Positions 39,351 to 48,702 of a DNA stretch of 64,000 nt are shown piece after piece (the first letter of the stretch is position 1; each line of letters begins with the position of its first letter). The notes under the pieces are model-generated. The model was not told the DNA's origin and did not search any database. It saw only the letters and a list, made by a program, of their open reading frames with translations. Origin of the DNA: Oceanobacillus sp. Castelsardo (GTDB taxonomy: Bacteria; Bacillota; Bacilli; Bacillales; Amphibacillaceae). Position numbers and translations under genes: made by a program. Where the stretch lies: the NCBI RefSeq assembly GCF_001659985.1, contig NZ_LYCS01000005.1, positions 106,087 to 170,086 of the forward strand. Reading direction: 5' to 3'.

Positions 39351-40586
39351 CTATCTCGCTCTCAACATCCATCTATCCGGATTTTCTAATAAGGATTTCA
39401 CATCATTCATAAATAACCCTGCAGGCTGACCATCAATAATTCGGTGATCAAAAGAAAGACTCATCCCCATCACATTCCCAATTCCGATTTCTCGATTCGG
39501 CAAAATCACGGGTTTTTCTTTAATAGAATGGATACCAAGGATGGCAGCTTGAGGATAATTAATGATTGGTGTACCATAAAATCCTCCCTTTGCCCCGGTA
39601 TTCGATATCGTGAACGTACCACCTTGAATTTCTTTTAAGGAAAGCTTGCCATCCTCAGCCTTCCTCGACAGCTCCGATATTTCAATCGCTATTTCTTCTA
39701 TCGATTTCTGATCTGCATGATGGATGACAGGTACGATAAGACCATGACTTGTCGCTGTTGCGATGCCAATGTTATATTGTTTTTTTAATAAAATCGTTTG
39801 GTTTTCCTCATCGATGGTTGAATTAAAGATTGGGTTGCGCTTCAATGCTTCTACGACGACCTTTACAATAAACGGGAGAAACGTAATCTTTTCCGAAGAA
39901 ACATGATTGAGTTCCTTTCTTAGTTGAATTAATCGATCGGCATGAATCTCTTCCATTCCGGTTACATGTGGAATCGTATAAACGGATTGAACCATATTTT
40001 CCGATATCTTCTTACGCAAACCGCGAATCGGAATCACTTCATCCTCTAGTGTCCCTGATGTAGGAGTTGCTTGTTGATGGGTGGTCGCAGCTTTTGGCAT
40101 ATTTGTAGATGGATTCGAATAGGCTAACACATCCTCTTTCACGATTCTTCCATGTTTCGCAGATCCCTGAATTTGCGTAAGATCCACACCTAAGTCTCTA
40201 GCTAACTTTCTAACACTGGGCGCTGCTTTCACTCTTTTTTCCTTCGTGGATTTTTTCATAGTCGAATTGGGCTGTGGATTTGTCTGTTGGGGTTGAATGC
40301 TTGGAACGGTTGCAGGTTGTGTTGGCTTGTCCTGCCCTTTTCTTGTTTTCCCGTCTAACTCGATTTCAATCAAAGTCTCCCCAACAAGAACAACATCACC
40401 TTCCTTCCCCCCCATTGACCTGACAACACCACTTTTAGGAGTTGTAATTTCCACCGCCGCCTTATCTGTTTGCACTTCTAAAATAGGCTGATCTCTTTCC
40501 ACCTTTTCGCCAACTTTTACAAACCATTGCAAAATTTCTGCTTCATGAAGCCCCTCACCAATATCCGTAAATTTTAATTGGTACAA
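39351..40586 (-). CDS. 2-oxoacid dehydrogenase E2 (dihydrolipoyl acyltransferase)
   Basis: 411 residues. A single lipoyl domain (1-77) has the lipoylated Lys in VQTDKAAVEI. A Pro/Gln/Thr-rich linker follows, then a peripheral subunit-binding domain (about 120-155; APSVRKLARDLGVDL) and a catalytic domain with the active-site His/Asp in SFDHRIIDGQPAG. It transfers the acyl group to CoA and forms the complex core. TTG start after AAGGAGGGATTTGA. It is the first gene of the three-gene unit. One lipoyl domain and short linkers fit Bacillaceae PDH- or BCDH-like complexes. Confidence 0.9.
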   Translation of the reverse strand: MYQLKFTDIGEGLHEAEILQWFVKVGEKVERDQPILEVQTDKAAVEITTPKSGVVRSMGGKEGDVVLVGETLIEIELDGKTRKGQDKPTQPATVPSIQPQQTNPQPNSTMKKSTKEKRVKAAPSVRKLARDLGVDLTQIQGSAKHGRIVKEDVLAYSNPSTNMPKAATTHQQATPTSGTLEDEVIPIRGLRKKISENMVQSVYTIPHVTGMEEIHADRLIQLRKELNHVSSEKITFLPFIVKVVVEALKRNPIFNSTIDEENQTILLKKQYNIGIATATSHGLIVPVIHHADQKSIEEIAIEISELSRKAEDGKLSLKEIQGGTFTISNTGAKGGFYGTPIINYPQAAILGIHSIKEKPVILPNREIGIGNVMGMSLSFDHRIIDGQPAGLFMNDVKSLLENPDRWMLRAR

Positions 40587-40875
40587 TCAAATCCCTCCTT
40601 ACCTGATTCATAAACACAATAGGCAACGCTTACATTGTTTTTAAAAAACTCACAACAATCGACGAATAGAATCCGTTATTCTACCTGCTGCTAAGAAACC
40701 TTGACTATCCTTTTCAAGCTCCTTCGAGTCATCACACCACTAATTAGAAGTAACACTCTTTCAGCTAGAATGATAATGATATTAATATACTATGATGGAA
40801 TCCTGCTATATAGAACAAAGCCCAATCCTCCGTTCGGCAACGCATAAAATGCTTCTTGCCATGTTAAGTAATAGG
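40587..40875. other. Intergenic region upstream of the E2 gene
   Basis: No reading frame with a ribosome site. Presumably holds the E2 promoter, but no strong -35/-10 pair was seen. Confidence 0.3.
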
Positions 40876-41031
40876 ATGAGTGGCGATTTGAATTGAAATT
40901 TCTATTACTCCGGCATTCATTGGGGTGATGAGTTGCGATTCTGATTAATATTTCCGTTGCTCGGGCACTCATTGGCACGATGAGTGGCGCTTCGAGTTAA
41001 AATTTCTGCTGCTCCGGCACTCATTGGTTCC
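40876..41031. repeat. Three tandem 52-bp repeats (same family as 59687-60310)
   Basis: Units begin at 40876, 40928 and 40980, exactly 52 bp apart. Each starts ATGAGT(G/T)GCG and contains CC/CGGCA(C/T)TCATTGG near its end. ATGAGT and ACTCAT within a unit can pair. The unit length and end motifs match the 12-unit array at 59687; the first unit of that array is the closest relative. Confidence 0.85.
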
Positions 41032-41104
41032 CTAAATGGACTTCCGCCTATAGCAGCTTACTCATAAGATTCCATCCCCACACATTGAGAGAAACAACAG
41101 CGGC

Positions 41105-41260
41105 TTACAAAATTTGAATGCAACACAAAAAGAAGTAATCACCCTGCACTTTGATGGAGCGAAGGGTGATTACTTCTTTTATGGTAGCAAGCACGATAAA
41201 TGCTATATATGATGTTAATCCTATTGTAACGAAAATACCAAATTTGAATAGCATAATCAC
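41105..41260 (-). CDS. Holin-like toxin relative with altered C-terminus, copy 2
   Basis: From GTG 41260 (AAGGGAAGG upstream) the frame encodes MIMLFKFGIFVTIGLTSYIA and continues FIVLATIKEV, one transmembrane helix followed by a Lys. Compared with copy 1 at 5470-5577, two A's are missing in the Lys-codon run. The normal stop inside GAAGTAATC is thus skipped and translation would run through the terminator hairpin to 41105, adding an unrelated tail. It may be inactive. Hol-Tox-type assignment is from the hydrophobic core and the linked hairpin. Confidence 0.45.
   Translation of the reverse strand: MIMLFKFGIFVTIGLTSYIAFIVLATIKEVITLRSIKVQGDYFFLCCIQIL
41127..41180. terminator. Hairpin of holin-like toxin copy 2
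   Basis: AAAAGAAGTAATCACCCT (41127-41144) pairs with AGGGTGATTACTTCTTTT (41163-41180). Nearly identical to the hairpin at 5435-5482. Confidence 0.8.
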
Positions 41261-41351
41261 ATCATATGATATCCTTCCCTTTTCTTTAAGGGAATACCAA
41301 GTTGTTCTACTTAACTTTAAGCGTTTAAAACTTTTCATAAAATCAGCCTTA

Positions 41352-41400
41352 TTGGGACGAGGGACCTGTCCCCTAGGCTCTTGTGTCCCCTAGGCTCTTG
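41352..41400. repeat. GGGAC palindromic repeat, copy 2
   Basis: GGGACGAGGGACCTGTCCC followed by CTAGGCTCTTGTGTCCCCTAG. Same two-part structure as the copy at 713-760. Confidence 0.75.
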
Positions 41401-41451
41401 TGCAAACTAAGCAGCTCTCTCCAATTCAACCGTACAGCCACCCTTTGTATT

Positions 41452-41805
41452 TTACCCGTGTATTTCTATGGAATAAAGCCGTCGAGTTGCTTCAAACGAA
41501 AAGGTCACGGATTCGTTATCATAAAATTCCTTTTTAAAATAGCAATTATTTCTTAGATCTCGCCATTCTAGTAGGAGAGAGCCAACTTCTACGGTTACAT
41601 TGTATGATACGGTTACTTTACTTCCTTTTTTCACCCAGAAACTATAATGTTCAAGGCCATCATACTTTTTATATGAAACACTTAGACGATTACTCGTGCG
41701 TTTCATCTTATAAAATAGATACGTTTGACTTCTAATGCATAATATTCCTTTCTTATATAGAATGTAAAAGATGATTAATAAAATGATAGTAGATATACTC
41801 TCCAT
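41452..41805 (-). CDS. Small membrane-anchored protein of unknown function
   Basis: 117 residues starting at ATG after GGGGAGGAACAG, a very good ribosome site, so I take it as real. Residues 4-20 form one hydrophobic helix (ISTIILLIIFYILY); the remainder alternates hydrophobic and polar residues like a small beta-sandwich (SFWVKKGSKVTVSYNV, SVTFSFEATRRLYSIEIHG). The domain would lie outside the cell or be held at the membrane. It lies just downstream of the Wadjet operon on the same strand but 297 bp from it. I do not recognise a family, and a link to defence is not shown. Confidence 0.6.
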   Translation of the reverse strand: MESISTIILLIIFYILYKKGILCIRSQTYLFYKMKRTSNRLSVSYKKYDGLEHYSFWVKKGSKVTVSYNVTVEVGSLLLEWRDLRNNCYFKKEFYDNESVTFSFEATRRLYSIEIHG

Positions 41806-42102
41806 CTGTTCCTCCCCTGTATGGATTCTGCCCTAATTATAAAGAGAGCTCGTAAGCCAAGTATCTCTAGAACATCATCTATCGCAAGCTATCAAGATGT
41901 TACGCGCAAATATTCATTTTCTACTATACTTTACCATATGGTGAAAAGTCTTATAGTCAGTAATATTCATAATAAGAAAGATTGGAAAATGACATCACCT
42001 TACTTATGAAAAACAATAGCTACAACTATCCATGAATGGGATTAACACGGACGGATACTTGCAGCTTATTAACAAAAAAGTGGGATGAGAATTGCCCCCG
42101 CC

Positions 42103-45100
42103 TCATTCATTAACCCTCATTACTTTAAACACTGTACTTTTTGGTATATTTGGGTTGTGGTGCACCACGTATGCTTTGGAAAAGCGATAAAGATACTCTT
42201 CTTCATGCGATTTCGGTGTAAGAATAATCATTTTCCGCTTCAATTCTTGCTCGTATAATTCAAACACTTTATCCTTTCTTCCCTCATCAAGAGCACTGTC
42301 AAATTCGTCTAGAACAATATAACCCGGCGATGCTTCGATAGTTTGTAGTAAGGCTAGAGCAAACAATAACGAACTGAGAGATTCTTCACCACCAGATACA
42401 CCTTTACCAACTTTACCTCCTCGCGCTTTCACACTCACATCTTCTAATTTTCCCCGGTGACCTTCTTTACGTGCTTTTATGAATAAGGTATACCGAATTC
42501 GGCCACGTCGATCGGTGTTCATGTCCCAATCAACTTTCCCTTCAAATCCGAACTTGGACATATAATGAACGAACTTTTGATTCACACCAATTATTTTCAT
42601 ATTAATGGTATCTTCCAAATCTTCTTTAAAGCGTTCCATTCTTTCCGTATACTCTTCCAATAATAATTTTGATTTTTTCACTTCTGTTTCTGACCGGTCG
42701 TATTCCTCTTTCATTTTCTTATAGTTCTCCGGTGCAGCATCATCAATGCCCGTTTCGTTCCTCGCATTGTCAAATTTCGTTTTTCCAAGGTCTCGCATTT
42801 CCTCTGCTTGTGGCCTTGTTGTTTCAGGCAATTGTTTCGACTCTTCGCCAAACTCATCGATTAGCCGTTGAGCCGTTTCCTGTAGCCTATTCACTTCTTT
42901 TCTTGTTCTAGAATAGGCCTCTTCACTCGTTACCCGCTCATCAGACCGATTCCTTATTTGTCTCTCGATTTGTTCAATTTCACGGTCTTGATAGGTAACT
43001 CTATCTTCCAATCCCTGCAAATCCCTTACTAATTGTCTCTCTTCACGCCTTTTTTCGTCCAGTAAATCCTCCAGTTCATTTAACTGATCATTTTTCTCCT
43101 TTTTCTCTAGCCCTAGCTCAGCTAATAATCCCCTTAACTTTTGCACTTCTGCAATTTTTGCTTGTTCTTTTTGAAACTGAACATAGGTTGCTTGGAATTC
43201 CTTATAGGTCGAAACCTTCTGCTTCCATTCAGCAAGTAATGTGTTAAGCTTATTTATTTCGGACTGAGTCGCATCTCGCTTCTCTAGAGTATAGCTCTTT
43301 TCACTACTTAACTTGTCAAATTGCTCTCTCCGCCATTCTCTTTCATTTTCTTTCGTCAAAAATGCCTCAGCATCCTTTAGTGACTCACGCCGACCAAACA
43401 ATATGGAATTTCTCTTTTTTAATTCATCCATTTCTTCCTTAAACTGTTCGATCTTTTCCTCGATCGTATTAAGCTCTTGTTCTAGCTTAATCTGATGGTT
43501 TTTGAGCACTTTTTCACTTAAAATAATTTTATTTTCCTCTTGGGGTCCTCTTATGCCCTGTCGATCGATTAACATCCCCTTTTCAATCACAGGCATTTCT
43601 TTTGTAAAAAAGGTTTGCGTCCACCATAGTGCTTTCACAGCAAATACATAGAGATTATCACTTAAATTATCCTTAATTTTGATATGCTTGTCCGGTAGAT
43701 GGGTAAGGCTCTTTTCAGGAATCACGTTTGGTAATGGAACATGATACAAGTCATTTGGTGCTTGAAATACTTTTTGGTTCACAAATAAAGTATATTTAAT
43801 CGCATCAAATAACTGTTCATCACTTTGTTTTGCTGACTCATCTAACTCCAGTAGCTCACGCAACGGATAGACCTCAATCTTATTTTTTTCAAAATAATGA
43901 ACCGATTGCTCCTGGCGAGGGCTGTATATCTGATTTTTTCTCAGGTAGCCCAGTTCCTTGCCTAACACTTTTTCCTTACCTACCAGTTCACGCAGCTCAT
44001 CTTTAAGAAACTCAAGCTTGCGTTCGTTCCTATCCATTTCCGCTTGAACAGCATTGCTACTGTGGTACGTTTCCATGAGGTCTCTCACCTGTTTTTCCTT
44101 CACATGCTCTTGCTCGATTTCCACTTCCAATTTTGCTAATTCTGGGGTTAAAATGTCTAAAGTTTTCGCAAGGCTACTACTCATTTCTTCCTTTTCACGA
44201 ATCGAATCATCCACCTCAGCGTAGTTCTGTTCTGCTTCTTTTAACGCATTGGTAACTTCCTCTTCGGTCATGCCAATACGGTCGACCTTTTTGGTGATTT
44301 CTTCAATTTGCTTAGAGATGGCATCTAGTTTTTCTTGTGTTTCTTTCAACTTTTGATTGGACTCCTCCAACTCATGCCCCAATTCCTGTTGACGTCCATC
44401 AAGTAAGCCAAGCATTTCCGTAAACTTCGCATGCTCCTCTTTTTGCTCCACATGATGGATTGCTAGTCTTTTCTTCTCCTCAAGCTTTTCTTCCTTTGTA
44501 TCCATCAATTCCGTAATTTGACCCTTCAAGGAATCAATTTGCTTCAAATGATAGGTTTCCAACCATTTCAAACCAATATAATATTGCTTAAATCCTTCCT
44601 CAAGCCGGCGATTCCGATCATAGTATCTGTCGAGCATCATCTTTTTTTGCTTCAAATCCATTTTGTTAAGCCCTTGCTTACTTTCTGCCTCTTGCAAGCT
44701 TTGTTCCGTTTCCTTCACAAGCTCTTTACTTCGCTCCCAGTTTTTCTGAATCTTATCAATTCCATTCATTTCGCTAAAAATCCGGAAACGTTCCTCAGGA
44801 TGCATGATCGCAAATTGATTTACTTCTTTTTGATACCAAATCAAATAAAAGTCATCCGGATCAACCGCATACTTATATAACACTTGGTTTTTATACTCGG
44901 AAAAATTAAAATTTCCACCGGAGGAAAACTTCGTGGAACGCTCCCAATGGTCCATCACATCTCCTTCTTCAATGTAAAACTCCCTCTTAATCGGATCCCC
45001 AGGCTTTTGCTCGATATCTAGTCGAAACTGCACGAACTGTGGCGCATCCACTTTCACTTTCCCATCATTTTTGAAAAGTAATTCAATTTTTGCCCGCCAT

Positions 45101-45306
45101 GTTTGATCAGATGGAAGATTATTCGACTTTAATCCTTCTAAATCAACCTTACTAGAATAAAGAACTCCACCCATACAAAAAGTAATCGTTGACTTACCAG
45201 CACCATTTGGTCCAGAAATAAGAATGTGATCATCTTTATCCGAAAAATCCATAACCGTCGGCGTATAATCACGAATCCCAGAAAATCTAAGTCTCCACGG
45301 AATCAT
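42103..45306 (-). CDS. jetC: Wadjet JetC, SMC-like ATPase
   Basis: About 1067 residues from ATG 45306 (GGAGGTGTGAGTG upstream). Walker A is GPNGAGKST (about 32-40). Two long Glu/Lys/Gln-rich coiled-coil regions (about 190-470 and 580-850) flank a hinge-like middle. The C-terminal head has the ABC signature GVSGGEESLSSLLFALALLQ and Walker B GYIVLDEFDSALDEG. This is the MukB-like motor of Wadjet, which extrudes DNA loops and leads to cleavage of small circular plasmids with JetD. It is the last gene of a tightly overlapping D-A-B-C unit; its start overlaps the end of jetB by about 20 bases. Confidence 0.93.
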   Translation of the reverse strand: MIPWRLRFSGIRDYTPTVMDFSDKDDHILISGPNGAGKSTITFCMGGVLYSSKVDLEGLKSNNLPSDQTWRAKIELLFKNDGKVKVDAPQFVQFRLDIEQKPGDPIKREFYIEEGDVMDHWERSTKFSSGGNFNFSEYKNQVLYKYAVDPDDFYLIWYQKEVNQFAIMHPEERFRIFSEMNGIDKIQKNWERSKELVKETEQSLQEAESKQGLNKMDLKQKKMMLDRYYDRNRRLEEGFKQYYIGLKWLETYHLKQIDSLKGQITELMDTKEEKLEEKKRLAIHHVEQKEEHAKFTEMLGLLDGRQQELGHELEESNQKLKETQEKLDAISKQIEEITKKVDRIGMTEEEVTNALKEAEQNYAEVDDSIREKEEMSSSLAKTLDILTPELAKLEVEIEQEHVKEKQVRDLMETYHSSNAVQAEMDRNERKLEFLKDELRELVGKEKVLGKELGYLRKNQIYSPRQEQSVHYFEKNKIEVYPLRELLELDESAKQSDEQLFDAIKYTLFVNQKVFQAPNDLYHVPLPNVIPEKSLTHLPDKHIKIKDNLSDNLYVFAVKALWWTQTFFTKEMPVIEKGMLIDRQGIRGPQEENKIILSEKVLKNHQIKLEQELNTIEEKIEQFKEEMDELKKRNSILFGRRESLKDAEAFLTKENEREWRREQFDKLSSEKSYTLEKRDATQSEINKLNTLLAEWKQKVSTYKEFQATYVQFQKEQAKIAEVQKLRGLLAELGLEKKEKNDQLNELEDLLDEKRREERQLVRDLQGLEDRVTYQDREIEQIERQIRNRSDERVTSEEAYSRTRKEVNRLQETAQRLIDEFGEESKQLPETTRPQAEEMRDLGKTKFDNARNETGIDDAAPENYKKMKEEYDRSETEVKKSKLLLEEYTERMERFKEDLEDTINMKIIGVNQKFVHYMSKFGFEGKVDWDMNTDRRGRIRYTLFIKARKEGHRGKLEDVSVKARGGKVGKGVSGGEESLSSLLFALALLQTIEASPGYIVLDEFDSALDEGRKDKVFELYEQELKRKMIILTPKSHEEEYLYRFSKAYVVHHNPNIPKSTVFKVMRVNE

Positions 45307-45997
45307 CACTCACACCTCCATTCATGTTGTATCGTTTAAAGAACCGTAACACATCTTCCATATGAAGCTGATTGGACTGACTAAATTCTGCATACCGACG
45401 CAAGTACGAATCGGAGAACATATGCACACCAATGGCTGTCAGTTGATAGGCCTCTTCATTCGAATTCGTATCATATACTTCAATCGCACCTATTTTTTTC
45501 AAAGGGTCCAAGTTTGCCTGAATTTTCCTCGTCACCTGCAAAGATTCATGCCCAAAACTATGAATCAATTGCGAGAAAAGGGTGTATTCATTTTGCAACA
45601 CTTCTTGGTGATAAAAAATAAACATGAGAATCGCAAGGCTTTCCTTATTCAAAACATTCCTCGCTTGTTTTGCAGGTACACGCATTAGCGCCACAACTTG
45701 GTTTCTACGCTCATCATAAATCACCTTAAAATAACGGCTAACCCCTTGATTCACCCGTTTCATAAACGAAGCAAAAGCTTCCTCATCATTCGTAATGCCA
45801 AGTAGTTTTTCTACTTCCTTACGCGACAAACCAAAGTTCCCCATCCGAATGGTAGCGGAGGAGGAAAACAAGATTTGCATAAAGACCAGTTCTTCTTCTT
45901 TCGTCAAAAATCCCTGGATCGACTGCAAAGCTGACAAGGGATTAACATTATGAGTCTCTTCTTCCTCGTTTTCGAATTCCATAGGTTCCTTGTTCAT
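45287..45997 (-). CDS. jetB: Wadjet JetB, MukE/KITE-like subunit
   Basis: 236 residues. An acidic N-terminus (MEFENEEEETHNVNP) is followed by tandem winged-helix-like segments (RMGNFGLSRKEVEKLLGI, TRKIQANLDPLKKIGAIEVYDT). This is as expected for the small KITE subunit that binds the kleisin between SMC heads. No enzyme motif. Start is ATG after GGAGGTGGATAGAGG, inside the last 50 bases of jetA. Assigned by size, operon position and fold features; sequence similarity searches are needed to name the Pfam family. Confidence 0.85.
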   Translation of the reverse strand: MNKEPMEFENEEEETHNVNPLSALQSIQGFLTKEEELVFMQILFSSSATIRMGNFGLSRKEVEKLLGITNDEEAFASFMKRVNQGVSRYFKVIYDERRNQVVALMRVPAKQARNVLNKESLAILMFIFYHQEVLQNEYTLFSQLIHSFGHESLQVTRKIQANLDPLKKIGAIEVYDTNSNEEAYQLTAIGVHMFSDSYLRRYAEFSQSNQLHMEDVLRFFKRYNMNGGVSDDSVET

Positions 45998-47366
45998 CCT
46001 CTATCCACCTCCAGTCTTTTTCTGTTTGATTGGCCTCCAGTTTTCGATTTGCTTTTTCATCGATATCTGCCTTTTTATTAGCTACAAGTGCAGACACACC
46101 AATTAGACCATTTAAGACGTCACTCCATTTGGCAGATCCAGCTTCAACGACTAATTCTTCCAACCCAGCTTCATCCACTTTTTCGAGATATGTTTCAATC
46201 TGTTCCGTATGAATCATTTGTTTGGTCATTTGCCATCTCGAGTCTCCCATGAGTTCTTCTAGTTGATCTTCCATCACTTCTTCTAATTCCGGAAAATCCT
46301 CTTCCACCGTTTCTTCAATTTCTTCCGTGATTGGTTCATAGTTCTCCACATACTGGATCCCCTCATCCATTGCCATTGGCGACAAAGGACTAGCAAATTT
46401 CACCGGTGCCCACATCCCATCTAATTCCTCATCCTCATATTGTCCCTGTTCCATAAAACTAAGGATTTGGTGGGCATTAGGTATGTCCGAACCGATTGGT
46501 GGATCAAATGACTTCACAATAAAATTCCGGAAAAGTTCTGGTTGAATCGTATGAATAAAATCTGTCTCTTGCAGGTGGGCAAACTTAAGAATCTTGTTGA
46601 TCGTCCCAAGACTGATCTTGGTGCCTTCACTAATCGCTGTCGTCCCTCTTTGTTTCACAGAAGCAAAAACAAGTTCCTGATCTAGCGTTTCAAATTTAGC
46701 GAGCCTTTCAACCATTTTTCCTTCTAATTCCTTCATCAATTGATGGATAACCTCGACCTGATTCAATGCGTTACGATCGGACAAATACTCTAACTCTCGT
46801 TCGGTTAATAACGCGACCGCTTCCTCCACATTTTTAATCATACTCACCAGTTTGTTCCCACCAGATATGCCCTTATCGTCATAAGCCTCACTTAATTCCG
46901 CATCCCGTTTTGCTTGGAAAAGCGATCGTTGTACATCATCATTGAGATAATAGGCAAGCGAATCATTCGCAAGTCGAATCAAGACATCCATCATTCGCTT
47001 CCCAACATCACGCATCTTAATTCGTTTCCCCGTTTTTGCAATCCAGTTGAATTTTCCCAACACAAACGTCATATGTTTCATGTACCCAATCGTCATCTCT
47101 TCATCAAATCCAAATGTATGACGATAACGATAAAAAAGCGTGTCCTCATTCTCGATTGGATCCGTAATCCCAAGTGCCTCTTGATTAATAATATTTAACA
47201 CCCGCAAAAAACGTAATATATGAATCGGCGACTGAAAATATTCCTTATCACTTAACTCACTTAGAACGCCAGATAACGCTGCAATGTCACGCATCGACTG
47301 GAGAAGTTCTGGCTTATCTTCATCCGCATCAAAGATGGAAATTAAAGCTTTATCCAATTCTTCCAA
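45948..47366 (-). CDS. jetA: Wadjet JetA, MukF/kleisin-like subunit
   Basis: 472 residues, TTG start after GGAGGAGTGGGCTA within the 3' end of jetD. The N-terminal half is helical with a winged-helix-like part (LSDKEYFQSPIHILRFLRVLN). The middle region resembles the TIGR/DUF-type JetA fold (KQRGTTAISEGTKISLGTINK). Residues 340-380 are very acidic (PITEEIEETVEEDFPELEE). It would bridge the JetC heads as kleisin. It overlaps jetB by 50 bases. No catalytic motif is expected or seen. Confidence 0.87.
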   Translation of the reverse strand: MEELDKALISIFDADEDKPELLQSMRDIAALSGVLSELSDKEYFQSPIHILRFLRVLNIINQEALGITDPIENEDTLFYRYRHTFGFDEEMTIGYMKHMTFVLGKFNWIAKTGKRIKMRDVGKRMMDVLIRLANDSLAYYLNDDVQRSLFQAKRDAELSEAYDDKGISGGNKLVSMIKNVEEAVALLTERELEYLSDRNALNQVEVIHQLMKELEGKMVERLAKFETLDQELVFASVKQRGTTAISEGTKISLGTINKILKFAHLQETDFIHTIQPELFRNFIVKSFDPPIGSDIPNAHQILSFMEQGQYEDEELDGMWAPVKFASPLSPMAMDEGIQYVENYEPITEEIEETVEEDFPELEEVMEDQLEELMGDSRWQMTKQMIHTEQIETYLEKVDEAGLEELVVEAGSAKWSDVLNGLIGVSALVANKKADIDEKANRKLEANQTEKDWRWIEDEQGTYGIRKRGRRDS

Positions 47367-48652
47367 TAGCCCACTCCTCCAATCTCTTGCTCCTGTTCTT
47401 CCTTCCTGTCCTGAATCGACTGTTTATATCGTGCTTCAAACTGCTCGATATCCGTAACAATCTCTAACGGCGGAACAACCCATTTGGTAAGGACCTGTTC
47501 ATTTTTTGTCACCTGAAAAACTTCTTTGGCAATCGTTAAACCTGCTTCATCAACATCCGTCCAAATAATCACTTGTTTCACAAAGGGAACAAGATTGCCA
47601 ATCAATTGGCGGTGTGCTGATCTCAACTGCCCATCAATTCCTAACACAAAACTTCTAGAATCTAGTAAAAATTCTTCTTCATAAGCCATCCGCGTTAACA
47701 CGCCTCTATTCTCCACCAACCACAACACTTCCGCACTCGTTTGAAAGGTGTCGGTAAAAACAGCTAAATCGGTTGTAGCATGAACACTTCCATAGCTGTA
47801 CGTTACCTTTTCCCCACTCATTGACCCAGAAAAAAATATCGGCGTGATCGTGCCCAAACTAGCAAGGCCCAACAAATGTAGCGGACGTTCAAGAATTCGT
47901 TCTACCTCTTCAAGGAAATCCTTTTTATAGGAGTCAAATTCCTTGGACCCTCCAATTTTCCGGTAATAACGGGCGCCAATTTGCTTCCAGTCATAATGAT
48001 GTTCCACCGTAGCAATCTGGTACAATGCTACCAAAAAGTGCAAGAATAGAAGTTGCTTTCTAAACCTCCAGGAAGAATTTACTGTTTCCATTTTTTCGAC
48101 TTGACCTTCTATAAACCGTTGTCCCTCATCGGCAATCCTATTTAATCTATTTTCTAATATGTCTAGTAATTCTGAGCGGAGCGTATCCTTCCCTTCACCG
48201 GTGCCATTCGTATCTTCCCAGCGTGTTTTCCATTCATGGATAAGCTGCTTTTTTTCTTCTACCTCTTGTTTTTGCATGGACTGTTGATACCGAAAAAGAG
48301 CATATCCCATCCGATATTGCTCGCTCTTTACGGTCCTCTCATCTTTTTCAAAGCGATATTCCCTAATCAACCATCCATTACGAATCCATTCATACATTTC
48401 ATCCGATAGAGTCAACTGCTTCCTGACCTTGGGGCTAGTGAACACTTTTACTAGTTTGTTAGGTGGGGCAACACTGTTTTCCGTAACGATTCCAATGGTT
48501 AACCTAGAAACCGTTCTTCTTGTTCTAGTGGTTCTCTTGATCACAGGGATATCCACGTTTCCATTGTTTACATTTATATCGATTAAATGAAGTTCTTCAT
48601 TTTTTAATAAAATATGTTCTTCTAAATAATTTTTCCATTCACTTGGTATCAA
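47342..48652 (-). CDS. jetD: Wadjet JetD, Toprim-type nuclease
   Basis: 436 residues, TTG start after GAGGGGGTAAAATAC. The C-terminal domain carries Toprim signatures: the Glu in EVLWLVENRGVLTRM, then FVLGIDGQ, and the DxD in VIIWTDVDEAGLTIAKEV. The N-terminal part is a winged-helix/arm region with Arg-rich RTTRTRRTVSRL. JetD cleaves DNA once the JetABC complex has reeled in a circular molecule. Here it leads the operon (D-A-B-C), unlike the A-B-C-D order of type I. With these protein sizes this suggests Wadjet type III, tentatively. Confidence 0.9.
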   Translation of the reverse strand: MIPSEWKNYLEEHILLKNEELHLIDINVNNGNVDIPVIKRTTRTRRTVSRLTIGIVTENSVAPPNKLVKVFTSPKVRKQLTLSDEMYEWIRNGWLIREYRFEKDERTVKSEQYRMGYALFRYQQSMQKQEVEEKKQLIHEWKTRWEDTNGTGEGKDTLRSELLDILENRLNRIADEGQRFIEGQVEKMETVNSSWRFRKQLLFLHFLVALYQIATVEHHYDWKQIGARYYRKIGGSKEFDSYKKDFLEEVERILERPLHLLGLASLGTITPIFFSGSMSGEKVTYSYGSVHATTDLAVFTDTFQTSAEVLWLVENRGVLTRMAYEEEFLLDSRSFVLGIDGQLRSAHRQLIGNLVPFVKQVIIWTDVDEAGLTIAKEVFQVTKNEQVLTKWVVPPLEIVTDIEQFEARYKQSIQDRKEEQEQEIGGVGYWKNWIKL

Positions 48653-48702
48653 GTATTTTACCCCCTCAACCTTCTACTCCATTTTATCATAGAGAAACAA
48701 GC

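Noticed and set aside
40790-40978. Minus-strand 62-codon reading frame
   Set aside because: It runs through the 52-bp repeats and has no ribosome site; its length is a by-product of the repeat.
41821-42009. Plus-strand 62-codon reading frame beside the Wadjet operon
   Set aside because: No ribosome site and low-complexity composition; it starts exactly where the minus-strand leader of the 117-residue gene lies.
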